Part shown: positions 21,676-33,775 of the stretch, one piece after another
Numbering within the stretch: the first letter of the stretch is position 1
Layout of the letters: every line of letters starts with the position of its first letter
Source: Xiphydria camelus
Taxonomy: Eukaryota; Arthropoda; Insecta; Hymenoptera; Xiphydriidae
Length of the DNA: 64,000 bases
Direction of reading: 5' to 3'
Assembly: GCA_963678675.1 (NCBI GenBank)
Contig: OY783197.1
Location: 15,876,658 to 15,940,657 of the forward strand
Notes under the pieces: generated by a model
The model's input: only the letters and a program-made list of their open reading frames with translations
What the model was told of the DNA's origin: nothing
Databases searched by the model: none
Translations under genes and position numbers: made by a program

Positions 21676-22566
21676 TCTTTTGCTTGCGCACTTCGGTTGC
21701 GATAACTTTGACTTCAGACACGTTACTGAAAGGATACTCACATTAGCTTTTTCGAGCCTCAAATCTGCGGCGGTTGGGGTTGATGGCGAGGATTTGGATA
21801 TACTGTCGCAGTCTCTGCCTGTCATCCTTCCTGTTGTTCTCGATCTATATAGTCACTTGTTAATGCATGCCTGCCACGTATCCAGTGGAATGGAAAAAGG
21901 CCTTCATATGTCCAATCCTTAAGTCTTATAGCCCTACGATTGTCTCGACTTCCGACCGGTTTCTATGATATATTGCCTACACTCTCGAAGATTTTGGAGA
22001 AGATTGTACACTCGCAGATCGTTCCTTTCCTTGAGGAAACGGGTCGTTTGAATCTTTATCAGTTTGGCTTTCGTAAGGATTACAGCACTCAGACCGCCTT
22101 AGTGAAGGTCACCCATGACATACGTGAGGCCATGGACCGCAGAATGATTACGGTTTTTATGCTATTTGATTTTTCTAAAGCCTTCGACTCCATTTCGTAC
22201 GGCAACTTGCTCACTAAATTAGTTCCGTGACTATCTATGCGGACGTTAATAGGTTGTTCGCGGCCGCGGCGGGGCTCTCTCTAGTTGGGGAGCTGTTACG
22301 TCTGGTGTTCCACAAGGCTCAGTGCTTGGACCTCTGTTATTCTCGTTGCGTATGCATGATCTTCCTGGTGTTATAGTTAACTACAAAAGGACGTTATATG
22401 CGGAAGACCTACAAATTTATTTGCATTGAGGCCAGACAATCTTCAACACGCCGTTGACTCGATTAATCAAAATGTTTCTGCGGTGCTAGCCTGGGCTACA
22501 GAGAACTGTCTTTTACTTAACTCCAGCAAAATGAAAGCTATCATTATTATTGGTACCAGAAGATAT
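21676..22566 (+). pseudogene. LINE reverse transcriptase (Jockey/CR1-like), broken
   Basis: The frame reads N-F-D-F-R-H-V-T-E-R, S-S-L-K-S-A-A-V-G-V-D-G, then after frameshifts L-P-T-L-S-K-I-L-E-K-I-V-H-S-Q-I-V, Y-Q-F-G-F-R-K-D-Y-S-T-Q-T-A-L-V and F-D-F-S-K-A-F-D-S (catalytic block A). At about 22290-22355 T-S-G-V-P-Q-G-S-V-L-G-P-L-L-F follows, and at about 22395 the catalytic YADD box is degraded to Y-A-E-D-L-Q-I-Y-L. Then D-S-I-N-Q-N-V-S-A-V-L-A-W-A (22450) and the frame reaches the insertion of element D. Several frameshifts and the lost Asp mean it is inactive. Confidence 0.85.
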
Positions 22567-23593
22567 GAGGCATTCTGTGTCAAGACAGCCACTTTTTTCA
22601 TGAGGGTCTCTCAAAAATACTGATTTTTATTTACATAGTCATACTTGATGAAAAAATATTACCTGAATTTTTTTTAGATTTTTTTTCACGCGACGTCAAT
22701 GGTATACATCGATTTGAAAAATAAATTTTAACTTTAACCCTTAGCGGCCACATGGGGTAACTCATTACCCCACGCTGAAAAACCTAGTTGTACAAGACAT
22801 GGGCGTTTTAAGACTTCTAGCCGATTGTTTCATGTTTGTTGAAGAGTTCTTCAACATTTCTAATGATTTTTATCGGTCAATTTATAGATGGCGTTCTAAA
22901 AACTGGTCATATACAGACTGTCCCAGAAAATACACGCCAGCGTACTTGGATTGCATATCGGTAGGCGCTATCGGATCCAAGATGGTTCCCTAAAATTCGG
23001 TGACAATACCGATAGCCAGGACTCGAACCAAATAGCAGGGACTTGAACCAAATGGACGTTTCAGTCCTAAAAACATCGGTTATCTCAATAGTGGTGAATG
23101 TGACAGATGCTCTGACAGATTGATAATCGTTTGCATTTTTTTTCGAATAATCGAGAGTGAATGGAAGTAGTGATATTTTTTTCTGGTTGCTTGTGCACGA
23201 AGAGCAGGAAAGGAGACGGCAGTATCTTAGAAGAATTGCCATCAGATAAGTTCTTTTCTATCTAACTGCTTTAACCTCACTTTGATTGCGTATGAAGGAC
23301 ACATATCTTTGTGTTAATTCTATTTTTGTTTTCAGCGTCATGCGAGCACGGGACGAATCAAGGGATGAGCTAATAAATTTAATTTTTCGTCTCCGTCAAC
23401 GATCAAAGCCGTGAAAAATAGGAGATGCAAAGGAATTGGATCACAATAATCAAGTAATTACTTTATCATTATTTTTTCTCTATCTACATTTTTCCTCTTT
23501 CGTACTATAACAAGTTCCAATTTATACACCGACCTGTCAAACATGAAGGGTGTATATGCTGTATATGATTATGTTATTTACAATTTGTTACAG

Positions 23594-23716
23594 AAATAAA
23601 CGTGCTGCTGTGCATTTCTACCCGGAAGAACTCCAAATCGCTTGCGAACCCGAGAGGGTTTCTTTTTCCCGCAAAACTAAAGGTTACGACCAACCAGCAA
23701 TTCTGCAGCTCAAAGG
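23594..23716 (+). other. Captured host exon (left arm copy)
   Basis: Starts after a T-rich stretch and TTGTTACAG and ends AAAG before GTAATC, a plausible exon between 3' and 5' splice sites. It encodes N-K-R-A-A-V-H-F-Y-P-E-E-L-Q-I-A-C-E-P-E then R-V-S-F-S-R-K-T-K-G-Y-D-Q-P-A-I-L-Q-L-K-G. The host gene is not recognised. A truncated third copy begins at 23858. Confidence 0.5.
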
Positions 23717-24265
23717 TAATCTTGACGAGACCAAGAAAAGTGCATAGTAGAACGCCGATGCTTAATTTAGTTTCTTAATTTCTACATAGAGTAAGTTCGG
23801 TATATTTGAAATAGTGAAATGCTGTATATGATTATGTTATTTACAATTTGTTACAGAAATAAACGTGCTGCTGTGCATTTCTACCCGGAAGAACTGGAAT
23901 TAATGACCTCACGGATAGATAGATAATGACGTTGGGTATTTTCTGCGTCCCGGATCTAGCGGACAAGGGTACCGTTGCTTGATGAGTTCGCAGTCTCAAA
24001 CCTTTCTGGGGAGGGCTAATTCCTGGATGAGTCGGAATAAATCGTTTCCCGCATACCTAATCTGATAGTTGCCGCTATACCTAGAAATATTAAATGAGCA
24101 TTGTAAAGGGGAGAATGACGAATTCAATAGATCATGTAACCTTATGGAAGAATCCACATTTGCATGTCGACATCCACATGGTTAAAAATTATACACATTA
24201 AATAAAGCCATTTCCATATCTTCACAACACTCGTTCTACCAAACCTACCTTAAGGCGGATTTTAA

Positions 24266-25184
24266 CCCTCCGTTAGTCGCGTATAGGTCCAGCGGACCTA
24301 TGCAATTGTATTTTACTTTTATTTTAAAATCAGATTGACCTACCGGAGTGGGTCTTTATGACATCTTAGAACGGTATATTTACAATTATTTTTCAATGCC
24401 GCACTCCGATATTTATAACAATTTCCAGGTAATCAACGCCTAAATGGAGGGAGAACATATTTTGGTCCTCCGGATCTAGCGGGGATATGCATATAACACA
24501 GCTCCACAAAGAAAATCGAAAAAATGCTTCCTCTGACCAGACCAGTATATCTTTATGTTTTTGTACGTCCTCCATATTGGACCCGCCATCTTGAATTTTT
24601 GAAATCCGATTTCAGATTCGTGATCAGCGACACAAAAAACCCCCTATAGCGAATTTGGTTTAAGTCCATGAACTTTTTGGAAATCATGATCTATTGATGG
24701 TTTTTTGAGATTAAAAAAAATGTGACGTGATGGAGCCAAACGGATACCGGATTCGGATTCAGCGACCTCAAAAATATGTAGGAATAATAATTTGAATCGA
24801 TTTGACTATTTTTCCAGGATTTGACCTTGAAATGACCTTGAACGTGACGTGAAGGAGACAAGCGGACACCGGATTCGGATTCAGCGACCCCAAAAACATG
24901 AAGATATACTGGTCTGGTCAGAGGAAGCATTTTTTCGATTTTTTTTGTGGAGCTGTGTAATGGATATACGAATTATGCATATAATGGATACTATGAGTTA
25001 TTACTCATATATATTGATATATTTATCAATCACTATAAACATTGTACATGATCTTTCAATTAACTACGTCGACATTGTACATGATATTTCAATTAACTAC
25101 GTCGTAATGTAATAATTGGGCCTTAGGTCCACCGGACCTAGCGCGACCAACCGCGTCGGTCTAATGTACGCGCCTAACCGAGGG
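24266..25184. mobile_element. 919-bp TTAA-target element nested in the loop/arm
   Basis: Ends CCCTCCGTTAGTCGCGTA and CGCGCCTAACCGAGGG are imperfect inverted repeats flanked by TTAA (24262-24265, 25185-25188). It carries a palindrome (24480-24945) made of the AAGATGGCGG / GGTCGCTGA satellite also found at 30082-31880, plus GGTCC-rich motifs (TAGGTCCAGCGGACCTA) near both ends. Confidence 0.75.
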
Positions 25185-25231
25185 TTAAGCATCGGCGTTC
25201 TGCTATGCACTTTTCTGGGTCTCGTCAAGAT

Positions 25232-25353
25232 CACCTTTAAGCTGCAAAATTGCTGGTTGGTCGTAACCTTTAGTTTTGCGGGAAAAAGAAACCCTCTCGG
25301 GTTCGCAAGCGATTTGGAGTTCTTCCGGGTAGAAATGCACAGCAGCACGTTTA
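25232..25353 (-). other. Captured host exon (inverted right arm copy)
   Basis: Near-identical reverse copy of the exon at 23594-23716; the visible protein changes are N to D and K to Q just past the exon end. The preserved splice signals imply a DNA-level rather than mRNA-level capture. Confidence 0.5.
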
Positions 25354-27924
25354 TTTCTGTAACAAATTGTAAATAACATAATCATATACAGCATATACAC
25401 CCTTCAGGTTTGACAGGTCGGTGTATAAATTGGAACTTGTGATAGTACGAAAGTGGAAAAATGTAGATAGAGAAAAAATAATGAAAAAGTAATTACTTGA
25501 TTATTGTGATCCAATTCCTTTGCATCTCCTATTTTTCACGGCTTTGATCGTTGACGGAGACGAAAAATTTAATTTATTAATTTATCCGTTGATTCGTCCC
25601 GTGCTCGCATGACGCTGCAAACAAAAATAGAATTAACACAAAGATATGTGTCCTTCATACGGAATCAAAGTGAGGTTAAAGCAGTTAGATAGAAAAGAAC
25701 TTATCTGATGGCAAAATTCTTCTGAGATACTGCCGTCTCCTTTCCTGCTCTTCGTGCACAAGCAACCAGAAAAAAATATCACTGCTTCCGTTCACTCTCG
25801 ATTATTCGAAAAAAAATGCAAATGATTATCAATCTGTCAGAGCATCTGTCATATTCACCACTATTGAGATAACCGATGTTTTTAGGACTGAAACGTCCAT
25901 TTGGTTCGAGTCCCTGCTATTTGGTTCGAGTCCTGGCTATCGGTATTGTCACCGAATTTTAGGGAACCATCTTGGATCCGATAGCGCCTACCGATATGCA
26001 ACCCAAGTACGCTGGCGTGTATTTTCTGGGGCAGTGTATGTGAAAATTCAGCAAAAATGGCTTTTTTCAGAAAAAAAATGCATTACTCCGCCATTTTTCA
26101 ATATTAGGGGCTAAACTTTTAGGATTGTACGCACAACGTATACCACTACCATACAAAAATAACAGTATCCGCCGATCATTCAAAAAGTATATTTATTTTG
26201 GAAAATTACTGGAGGGAAAAATGAAAAAAATTACAAAGCATAAAATTTGCCTTTTTTGTGTTTTATACGATAATATGTATTTATACATAAAATAATATGT
26301 TCGAAAAAATATAGATATCATGCGTTTGAATGAATTCGCGCGCGCCCCACGTGTACACGAATATTATTGTATTCGTTCATTCGAAAGAGAAAGTATACTA
26401 CCCCCGCGTAGACACGTATACATTCTTACGCGGGAATAGATGACAAAAAAACCTACACGCAGTAATCAAAGGAAAAAAAATCTATTTCACTTCTCATATG
26501 TAAACGCGGAACTTTTTTAGTCAAAAAATTGTTTGGAAAGTATCTTGTCAGTTTTTTTATTTATGGGCATTTGAGACATAAAAATTGTTCATATATATGA
26601 AACTAAGTTTATACATCGTATTTTCATAACCTAGAACCCACGTGTTATCTTATAATGAACGTACACTAGATTTATTTAATAAACAATATCATATAAAAAT
26701 GAAACTGAATTATTTCACATGAACAGACAAGATTCCATAACTAGGATTGAACACATTTTTTTTTACTAGAATATGAAAAACGTACCTTTATTTTGTCTAT
26801 TGACACCACAAACAAGTCGATTTGAAAAAAAATATCTGTGCCGAGCAACGGTTGCGGCCACACACTAGGGTAACTAGTTACCCCACGCCGAGAGAAAACG
26901 AACGCTCAAAGTGCCGCCACGCGTTTTTTCGGCTTCCTATGAAATGGAATCACATCTCACACTTGTCTACTACCGGCAGATATCGTTCCTTGTATCAATT
27001 TCAAAGGTTTTAGATCTCTAATTTCACTTTTTCTGAGCCTGGGGTACCCCCCCCCCCCCCCCACTAGTTACCCCGTGTGGCCGCTAAGGGTTAAAGTTTC
27101 AAGTGTATTATAAATGGCATAAGCAACTTTGTATACATGAAATTTTTTGTTTTTTTTCTCAATTTAAAAAAATATATCAAAATTTTTAAGTGACATTAAA
27201 AGGCATTTTTTTGTGAAAAAGGGAAAAAGTGAAAAAAACAAGGAAATTTTTATTTCGCCAATGCAACAGTTTCGATTTTTCTTTAAAAAAATTCTGTATA
27301 TTTGAAATTAATAAAAACTGTCTAGAAAAACATTTGGTAATGGGAGGGCCATTTCTTCATGAAGAAAAAATTCTGTTTTCTCTTAAAAAATGTTTCTTTT
27401 ATCAGAAAATGTTCTTTATCCTTCTACGCATCTATGCACAGAAGGATAAAGATTTTCTGATTAAAAAAAATGTTTTAAGAGAAAAAACTAAAAGAATTTT
27501 TTTCTTCATGAAGAAATGGCCCTCCCACTACCAAATTTTTTTCTACACAGTTTTTATTGATTTCAAATATACTGAATTTTTTTTAAGAAAAATCGACTGT
27601 CGCATTGGCGAAATAAATATTTTCTGTTTTCTTTTTCACTTTTTTGTAAGAAAATATGTCACTTAAAAATTTTGATATTTTTTTTGAAAAATTGAGAAAA
27701 AAATTTTCATGTATACAAAGTGGTTTATTCCATTAATGGTATACTTGAAACTTTAAAGTTAACATTTATTTTTCAAATCGAAGTATACCATTAACGGCGC
27801 GTAAAAAAAGTCTAAAAAAATTCAGGTAATGTTTTTTCATCAAGTATGACTATGTAAATAAAAATCAGATTTTTTTGAGACCCTCATGAAAAAAGTGGCT
27901 ATCTTGACACAGAATGCCCCATAT

Positions 27925-28199
27925 ATAAACATATAATCAGGCTTGGTGGAGTAGATATACCGTACCCACGCGTGAGATGCGTAACCTCGGAGTGATTCTG
28001 GATGAATTATTGGCATGAAGCAGTCACGTGAGCGAAGTTGTAAGCAAGATACACTCTGTTCTCTCTTTTTCAGTTAAAAAGAAATTCTGACTTCTCTCCT
28101 TCCAGTTCCTCTCAGAATACACTTAACATCGGGTCTTGTATTCCTGCACCTGGACTACTGTTGTGCGGTACTTGGAAACGTCTCAGATGAGTTTAATCT
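27925..28199 (+). pseudogene. LINE ORF2, post-RT segment
   Basis: Continues the LINE after element D: G-L-V-E-Y-T-V-P-T, R-N-L-G-V-I-L-D-E, S-S-H-V-S-E-V-V-S-K-I-H-S-V-L, then after frameshifts L-D-Y-C-C-A-V-L-G-N-V-S-D-E-F-N-L-K. It ends at the TAA where a hairpin MITE entered. Confidence 0.75.
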
Positions 28200-28202
28200 T
28201 AA

Positions 28203-28551
28203 GGCCCGCTGCACACGTCCGTCTTTTAACCGTGCGGTACCGCTACGGTGCCGGAATTGCGGTCGGTGATACCATAGATAGATTGTAGCGCTGCACAGAC
28301 ACCCCCGGTGACGTTGCGGCGCCGTGCGTTCCTCTTGTGGCAGTCTTTCGCCGCAGTTCCCCACGACACCGCAACGATACCGCACACGCACCTCCGGCTT
28401 CTCAGTACTTTCCCGTCTATAGAGTGCATTGAATTGCTGCGGCAACGCAGCGGCACCGCAACGACGTGTGCACCGGGACTGATATCACCAACCGCAATTC
28501 CGGCACCGCAGCGGTACCGCACGGTTAAAAGACGGACGTGTGTAGCGGGCC
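28203..28551. mobile_element. 349-bp MITE with TAA target duplication (PIF/Harbinger-type)
   Basis: Ends GGCCCGCTGCACACGTCCGT and ACGGACGTGTGTAGCGGGCC are inverted, flanked by TAA (28200-28202, 28552-28554). Excising it rejoins the LINE frame (N-L-K to L-Q-R-V-T-N-G). GC-rich with GCGGTACCGC motifs in both arms. Confidence 0.85.
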
Positions 28552-28554
28552 TAA

Positions 28555-28960
28555 ACTACAAAGAGTCACCAACGGGTGTGCTCGCTTCATTTTCTCTCTG
28601 CGCTGGGGTGAGCATATCTCACCTCATTTGCGTCGTCTTAAGTGGCTGTCTGTTCGAAATCGGCGCAGGTACTTTACAGCTTCGCTACTCTTTAGTGCGC
28701 TTGCTACAGTTAGGCCATCTTGCTTCGCTCAGAATTTTAAGTTTCGATCTCAGGTGCGTTTGCGTGACACTCGAGGTGGCGACTCTGATCTTGACGTCCC
28801 TGCATTTCGCATTGCAGTTTTCCAGAAGCCGTTTCGTCTGGCTGTTCCTATACTTTGGAATAGGTTGCCTACCCCTGTAAGAGAGGCTCACGCCCTCTCA
28901 GCCTTTAAGCGGAGTCTGTTTGAGTGGTTGTTCAGTGAGGAGCCTTTGACCCGCGACTAA
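28555..28960 (+). pseudogene. LINE ORF2 C-terminus
   Basis: L-Q-R-V-T-N-G-C-A-R-F-I-F-S-L-R, then H-L-R-R-L-K-W-L-S-V-R-N-R-R-R-Y-F, then F-R-I-A-V-F-Q-K-P-F-R, and F-L-x motifs ending E-P-L-T-R-D and a stop at 28960. This is the usual Jockey/CR1-like tail (NxLPxxVR block: W-N-R-L-P-T-P-V-R). This segment is open throughout, the best-kept part of the LINE. A 3' UTR-like stretch continues to about 29140 (AAATAAATTG at 29120). Confidence 0.85.
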
Positions 28961-29140
28961 TACTTAGAGCATTTTCTTATTTCTAACTTCTTATTAGTCT
29001 GTCCTCTAGTTTATAATTAAGAGTAAGTTAAATATTGTATTTCCATCCTTATGTTCGTATTTGAAATTGAATTTGTTCATGTTTTTGGTGCATGCTCTGA
29101 GGGGACTCCGTCCCAGGGCAAATAAATTGCTTGTTCTTCT

Positions 29141-30081
29141 TCGCCCCCCCCCCTGTCCCTCTTTTTCATCGAGCCTCGCCACCGCATAAACTTTCATTAT
29201 CAATGACAGTCTCCTCGGGGATATTGTGATTTTGGCCATCTAAAAATCTCACATTTTGCGTCTCGTGCCATTTCCCACTCGTGCCTGATAACTAAAAACC
29301 CGGGACGTAACAATATCGCCTATGAGCACCATCCTAGAATATCACACAGAGTATATCTGCCTTCGCTATTCGATCTTCCTTGACCCATGATATTAATGTA
29401 GCTGTATTTTCTGGCAGGCTTTTGTTTCGTTCTATCGATGAGCCCATTCCTGATAAGGATGAATTCCGCGTGAATCCTCTATATGTCGTAGTTTCCTTTG
29501 GTCAATTTGTCGATCCTCATACTCGACCCGCATGCCATTGCATCGTTTTTAGGTTAGGAATACATGCTACGTTTATATGCTTTTATTTTCGTTTATCGAT
29601 TTAACTAACACGGAAAAGTATATGCAGTGATATTAGGGCTAGGCCGGTAACCGGTGTAAAATTCAACACAAAGTTGGTTTGATGACTCTTTTATTCACAA
29701 GCATGGAATAATGTAATCGATTTATTAATCGAACGAAAACACTTACAATTACAAAAGAAAAGAAGTTATTATAGACAGGAAAAAAGGTAAGTAAGAAGTA
29801 TTATAAATGCCGCTAGCGCCACTAACATGGCGCATTGAAAAATGGTGGAATATCTCAAAATCGCCAATAACTCCGTTAGAGGTAAAATCGTACTTTTTAT
29901 TTCACAAAAAGGGCGCAATATATTTTTTTTGCAAATCAATAAATTATTGTAAAAACAAATCTTCATTGCAATACAAGAAACCTTAGAAATACACTCACCT
30001 TTAGTGGGACTGACGCATTTTCGAGGAAGGCTTTGAGAAGGCGTAGCGACAGTGTTTTATTGTACATAACCATCGACGATT
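29141..30081. other. No gene recognised
   Basis: Mixed-composition sequence with short open frames (29380-29604, 29769-29966 minus) lacking recognisable domains. Confidence 0.4.
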
Positions 30082-30494
30082 ACACAGGCACAAAAAAAAA
30101 GTCTTGTTCCCAGAACCAGACCAGCATATCTTTATGTTTTTGGGGTCGCTGAATCCGAATCCGGTGTCCGTTTGTCTCCATCACGTCACATTTTTTTTAA
30201 TCTCAAAAAACCATCAATAGATCATGATTTTCAAAAAGTTAATGGACTTAAACCAAATTCGCTATAAGGGGTTTTTTGGGTCGCTGATCACGAATCTGAA
30301 ATCGGATTTCAAAAATTCAAGATGGCGGATCCAATATGGCGGACGAGATTTTTGAAAATCGACGGATTCATGCCGAATTTGGTATAAGGAGGTTTTTTGG
30401 GTCGCTGATCATGAATCTGAAGTCAGATTTTAAAAATTCAAGATGGCGGATCCAATATGGAGGACAAGATTTTCGAAAACTTTGAATTTTTGTA

Positions 30495-31407
30495 TTAGGT
30501 CGATGCAAAAGAAATGCAGGATTTTAATCTATAACTTTAAAATCTCATAACTTAACTGAACGAAAACTTTATTAATCAAAATAAGCACCATTACAATTAA
30601 TACAGCTTTGCCAACGAGAAACGAGTTTATTTATACCGGTCGCGTAAAAATCCGGGCTTCTAGAAGCGATAAAGGCGTCGAAGACATTTTTAGCATCATC
30701 ATGGTTTCTAAAGCATCTCCCGCGCAGGAAGTTGTCGAGATGCTTAAAAAATGGTAGTCTGTTGGCGAAAGGTCCGGAGAATATGGAGGGTGAGGCAAAG
30801 TCTCATAGCCCAGCTCGTTCAGCTTCTGGAGCGTTGATTGTGCAACGTGCGGTCGAGCGTTGTCCGTGCGGCACCCACTTGTCGAGCTTCTTTGACTTTC
30901 CAATTTGTTTCAAATATCGAACAACAGTTGATTGGTCAACGTGAAGCTCTTCAGCAACTTCTCGAATTGTTTTAAGCGGATCGGCTTCGATTAACACCTT
31001 CAATTGATCATTATCGATCACCGGTGGGCGGCTACCGTGGGGCTCATCTTCAAGGCTGGTCTTGCCAGAACGAAACTTTTAATATCAGCGCTGCACCGTG
31101 CACTCGTTTACGCTTCCTGCGCCCCATACTTTATTGATATTTCTGGCAGTTTGAGCTGCACTACGCCCCAGTTTAAATTCATTAAAAAAAATACTGCGAA
31201 AATCGCGCTTCGACATCTGCAAACAAAAGTCGAATAATTGATAAGAAAAAAGAATTACGGTAAATTTTATATAAATATCTAGAAAGAGCATAAAATAAGC
31301 TTTAAAACGATATATAACACATTAAAGTAAAATAATGATTTATTGGTATAAACTTGCGTTAAATATGAAAAAGTGGAAAAACCTGCATTTCTTTTGCATC
31401 AACCTAA
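30495..31407 (-). mobile_element. Internally deleted cecropia-type mariner
   Basis: TIRs TTAGGTCGATGCAAAAGAAA (30495) and TTTCTTTTGCATCAACCTAA (31407) are flanked by TA (30493-30494, 31408-31409). At 913 bases it is shorter than a full mariner (~1.3 kb). The coding part is listed separately. Confidence 0.9.
30540..31213 (-). pseudogene. Mariner transposase, internally deleted
   Basis: From ATG at 31213: M-S-K-R-D-F-R-S-I-F-F-N-E-F-K-L-G-R-S-A, then R-N-I-N-K-V-W-G, then D-N-D-Q-L-K-V-L-I-E-A-D-P and [12 protein letters not shown] (helix-turn-helix region), W-V-P-H. The catalytic core up to the second Asp is missing; sequence resumes at [11 protein letters not shown] (second Asp) and [15 protein letters not shown] (third Asp of D,D34D). 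The tail continues in another frame to N-K-L-V-S-R-W-Q-S-C-I. The N-terminus resembles cecropia-subfamily mariners such as Hsmar1. Confidence 0.85.
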
Positions 31408-31880
31408 TAAATATAACTTCATATTCGTCATTAGCGATCGAAAAAAAAAACCTATACCAAATTTGGCATGAATCCGTCGATTTTCGAAAATCTTGTCCTC
31501 CATATTGGATCCGCCATCTTGAATTTTTAAAATCTGACTTCAGATTCATGATCAGCGACCCAAAAAAAACCCTTATACCAAATTCGGCATGAATCCGTCG
31601 ATTTTCAAAAATCTCGTCCGCCATATTGGATCCGCCATTTTGCATTTTTGAAATCCTATTTTAGATTCGTGATCAGCGACCCAAAAAAAGCCCTATAGCG
31701 AATTTGGTTTAAGTCCATTAACTTTTTGAAAATCATGATCTATTGATGGTTTTTTGAGATTAAAAAAAAATGTGACGTGATGGAGACAAACGGACACCGG
31801 ATTCGGATTCAGCGACCCCAAAAACAAAGATATACTGGTCTGGTTCCGGGAGCAAGGCCTTTTTTTTTGTGTGCCTGTGT

Positions 31881-33775
31881 TATCGGAACGTGGATACATT
31901 TTAGGCATATAAACGCATGTTAGCGATGAGCCGGTCCAACTTTGGCTTCATTCGCTGTGAGGAACTGGATTGGGGACAAAAAGTAGGGGGTTGATGCATT
32001 TTCTATTTCTGATGTTTCGAACATAAACATCAGAAGTAGATATATCAAAAATATCAGAACATTATTAATATTATAATAGGCGAAATATTTGAGATCAATA
32101 AAGAACAAATAATGTGTCCGCCAACTTAATCTAACCTGACAAAAGTATCATGGACAGGACTCATAATATTAACCGTCTATCAGGCTAGGTTTGCATATTA
32201 AAAATTTAGATTGAATCTTAAACTTAAACCTATTATTGACAGAACCCAAAATTTTAATAATTTACTGATATAGGCCTGCACATGACATACATACGTCCGA
32301 CTGATTCATTTGACAATTCGTACGTCTGTCGGTAAGTTCGGTATTTTTCGAACGTCCGCGGCCGCACACATCTTCGGTCGGAGTGAGCCGAGAACTGTTG
32401 TACTCATCATGAAGAGAAACTTGACCTATTTAGTAGTGTAAAATCAATGGGGTTTTACACCATATTCTGCCCATGCTGGGTGTAATGATACGCAAGCCGC
32501 AATGTACAAGCATTTATCCTTCAACGTGCGCATGGCTTTATGACTCTGCCCTCTGAATTGGCATAAGAGGGCATCCGCCTCACGCAAGGATAACGCGATT
32601 TCAAACAAATTATATAGGTAAAAACGACGAACAGCATCACTATCCTCCTCCCACATGCTTATTCATGCTTTGCTAATAATTCATTTATCGAACGTCAGTA
32701 GCATTGAACAGAAAGTCGATGTGCTGAATGTAGCTAACTTTGTCGCACCGTCATATCAATCATTGATCGCAGCCAGCTCTGACCTCATCATCTTCGCCGA
32801 TAAATACGTGTAAAACAGTCATTTCGATCAGCACCATCACGCCAAAACGAACCATCCATCGGTTTGCTACCAACTGGCGTTAGGGCGCCACTAATTTACG
32901 CATGCAGCATCTCCCATTCACTCGAATCCATCGACCTGCTCTTGATGCAACTTGTTATATACTCTCTCATCTAAATACATGTTGCCAAAAGCTGATTGAG
33001 TTTTTCAACGAGAATAATATTGCCGATACCGTAGTTAGCTGCGTTATGATCAAGGCCCAAGAACTACCGTATTAAATTTCGATTCGTTATAAGCCGAAAC
33101 GGTATTTCTCAGACAGACAAGAATGTTGAACATGGCACATGCAGATATTTTATTTCTAAATTAGGATGTCATTATAGTAGTATAAAATACCGGAAATTTT
33201 TGTCTAATTCGAAAACTTGCATTGTATCGTCAGTAGTACATTAAATATTTGTTAGAATTTAGCATACTGCTCTATTCGCAAATATTGGACATATATAAAT
33301 AGAAATAATATACGGCATATTCTCGACATAAAATTGCCTAATGATGCAAGCATTTGTAGGATGCAAAATTTCGGAAAACTAATTATGCATCGTATGTCGG
33401 CATTTAGGCATTTCATTGCTATTAAAAGTTTGTTGGAACTAACGATGCCGTTTTATGCTCCTAAATTGTCCTCTTTTATGAAGTATAGTAAATAGGCACG
33501 TTTTTTTTATGCCGCAGTGATCTGGCAACGCTCAATTTCATGCCATTAAATTGTTTAGACTGGAAATAGATATATTAGCCCAGTTCGGTTTCCCCTCATT
33601 GTAAACAAGTTCGAGTATATTTTTCTCTTAAATTTTGGTCTCTTATTTGTGGAGTATATGACCCAGGACGCGTTATAGAGCACTCCAAAAATGTAACGCA
33701 AACATAGTTATTTGCTCGTATGTGTAGTTTTTTGGTACACGCGAGTGTACAATACTCCAGTGTTGCACGCTATCG
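31881..33775. other. No gene recognised
   Basis: The minus-strand frame 32444-32656 (70 codons, with R-R-F-Y-L-Y-N-L-F-E-I) has balanced composition but no domain I recognise; it could be a relic or chance. The rest is AT-rich and featureless. Confidence 0.35.

Larger units (their letters stand above)
22914..26036. mobile_element. TA-target element with ~850-bp inverted arms and captured exon
   Basis: Ends CAGACTGTCCCAGAAAATAC and GTATTTTCTGGGGCAGTG are inverted and flanked by TA (22912-22913, 26037-26038). Inversion extends over 22914-23766 and 25185-26036. Each arm carries a leader-like block (GTGACAGATGCTCTGACAG), an intron ending TTTTCAG and a conserved exon. The loop (about 23767-25184) holds a partial third exon copy, repeat H and a TTAA element. 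No transposase. Confidence 0.75.
22738..27090. mobile_element. 4.35-kb piggyBac-type non-autonomous element
   Basis: Ends CCCTTAGCGGCCACATGGGG and CCCCGTGTGGCCGCTAAGGG are inverted repeats flanked by TTAA (22734-22737, 27091-27094). The empty TTAA site can be read in the related D fragment near 1565. A second terminal-like block (GCGGCCACACACTAGGG, GTAACTAGTTACCCC) sits inside at 26848-26890, so the right 240 bases may be a smaller relative. No piggyBac transposase is present; the bulk is a nested TA element (22914-26036). Confidence 0.85.
22567..27920. mobile_element. Palindromic element D in the LINE, carrying a nested piggyBac-type element
   Basis: Ends GAGGCATTCTGTGTCAAGA and TCTTGACACAGAATGCCCC are inverted, with ATAT on both sides (22563-22566, 27921-27924). 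Without the nested insert (22738-27090) D is about 1 kb and almost wholly self-complementary: the left arm continues from 22737 to 27091-27421, the centre hairpin is at about 27422-27440, and the right arm fills 27441-27920. The open frame at 27229-27666 merely reads through the palindrome. A partial second copy is at 1195-1732. Confidence 0.75.
30082..31880. repeat. Palindromic satellite-like arms (AAGATGGCGG repeat) around a mariner
   Basis: Arms 30082-30486 and 31484-31880 are inverted copies. Each contains two units of about 120 bases: GGTCGCTGATCACGAATCTG, TTCAAGATGGCGGATCCAAT, ATGGCGGACGAGATTTTTGA. The same unit occurs at 24560-24910, and diverged forms at 50400-50700. The mariner at 30495-31407 lies in the loop. 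Confidence 0.8.

Noticed and set aside
27229..27666. 145-codon frame
   Set aside because: Reads through the centre of palindrome D; Lys/Phe-rich, no domain.
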